This document shows, one piece after another, positions 20,469 through 20,487 of a stretch of DNA of 20,487 bases (position 1 is the stretch's first letter; every line of letters begins with the position of its first letter). A program made the translations under genes and the position numbers. This DNA is from a virus: positions 1 to 20,487 of the IMG/VR virus record IMGVR_UViG_3300024518_001705. One strand, written 5' to 3'. Under the pieces are notes generated by a model. It was not told where the DNA came from and made no database searches. It saw only the letters and a list, made by a program, of their open reading frames with translations.

Positions 20469-20487
20469 TGTTGGTGGGCAAGATGGT

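Noticed and set aside
1-20487. CRISPR array, insertion sequence, integrase or attachment site
   Set aside because: No regularly spaced repeats, transposase motifs, recombinase gene or tRNA-derived repeat were seen.

Overview
The window is the late (structural and lysis) half of a tailed double-stranded DNA phage or prophage of the HK97/lambda morphological type with a non-contractile tail. No sheath, baseplate, integrase, replication or bacterial housekeeping gene is visible, so free virus and prophage cannot be told apart. By eye the G+C is in the mid-50s percent (not counted). The three-TM holin-like protein and the gene-transfer-agent-like connector order favour a Gram-negative, possibly proteobacterial, host; this is a weak inference.

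Layout, nearly all on the + strand: packaging (small terminase 50-415, two tiny coupled genes, large terminase 762-2471, small unknown gene); head (portal 2737-4005, prohead protease 4002-4778, capsid 4780-6105); an accessory four-gene sugar/methyl-transfer cassette (6112-8747) wedged between capsid and connector; head-tail joining (connector 8662-9261, head closure 9251-9640, gp10-like 9642-10259, tail terminator 10256-10666); tail (tube 10671-11087, chaperone plus -1 frameshift product 11090-11751, tape measure 11756-13462, distal-tail-like 13465-13899, 1350-residue hub/adhesin 13896-17948); lysis (two small membrane proteins, M15 peptidase, Lys/Ala peptide, holin-like protein, 17959-19503). 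Adjacent genes often overlap by four bases (ATGA or GTGA), and I saw no clear promoter or terminator between 50 and 19503, so this looks like one long translationally coupled late operon.

The right end is different. A gap at 19504-19784 holds an extended -10 promoter, stacked inverted repeats and an intrinsic terminator pointing leftwards. It leads into a stand-alone cysteine-peptidase-like gene (19785-20333) closed by a strong rightward terminator. A 20-base element present in this gap recurs after that terminator (18/20 identical), ahead of a second promoter that fires out of the window. This looks like a separately regulated unit.

Most worth following up: the glycan/methyl cassette in the head operon, with a 13-bp hairpin at its entrance and an 86-base out-of-frame overlap at its exit; the autonomous peptidase unit with its repeated control element; the H1-tail-like 37-residue peptide in the lysis cluster; and the programmed frameshift in the tail chaperone.
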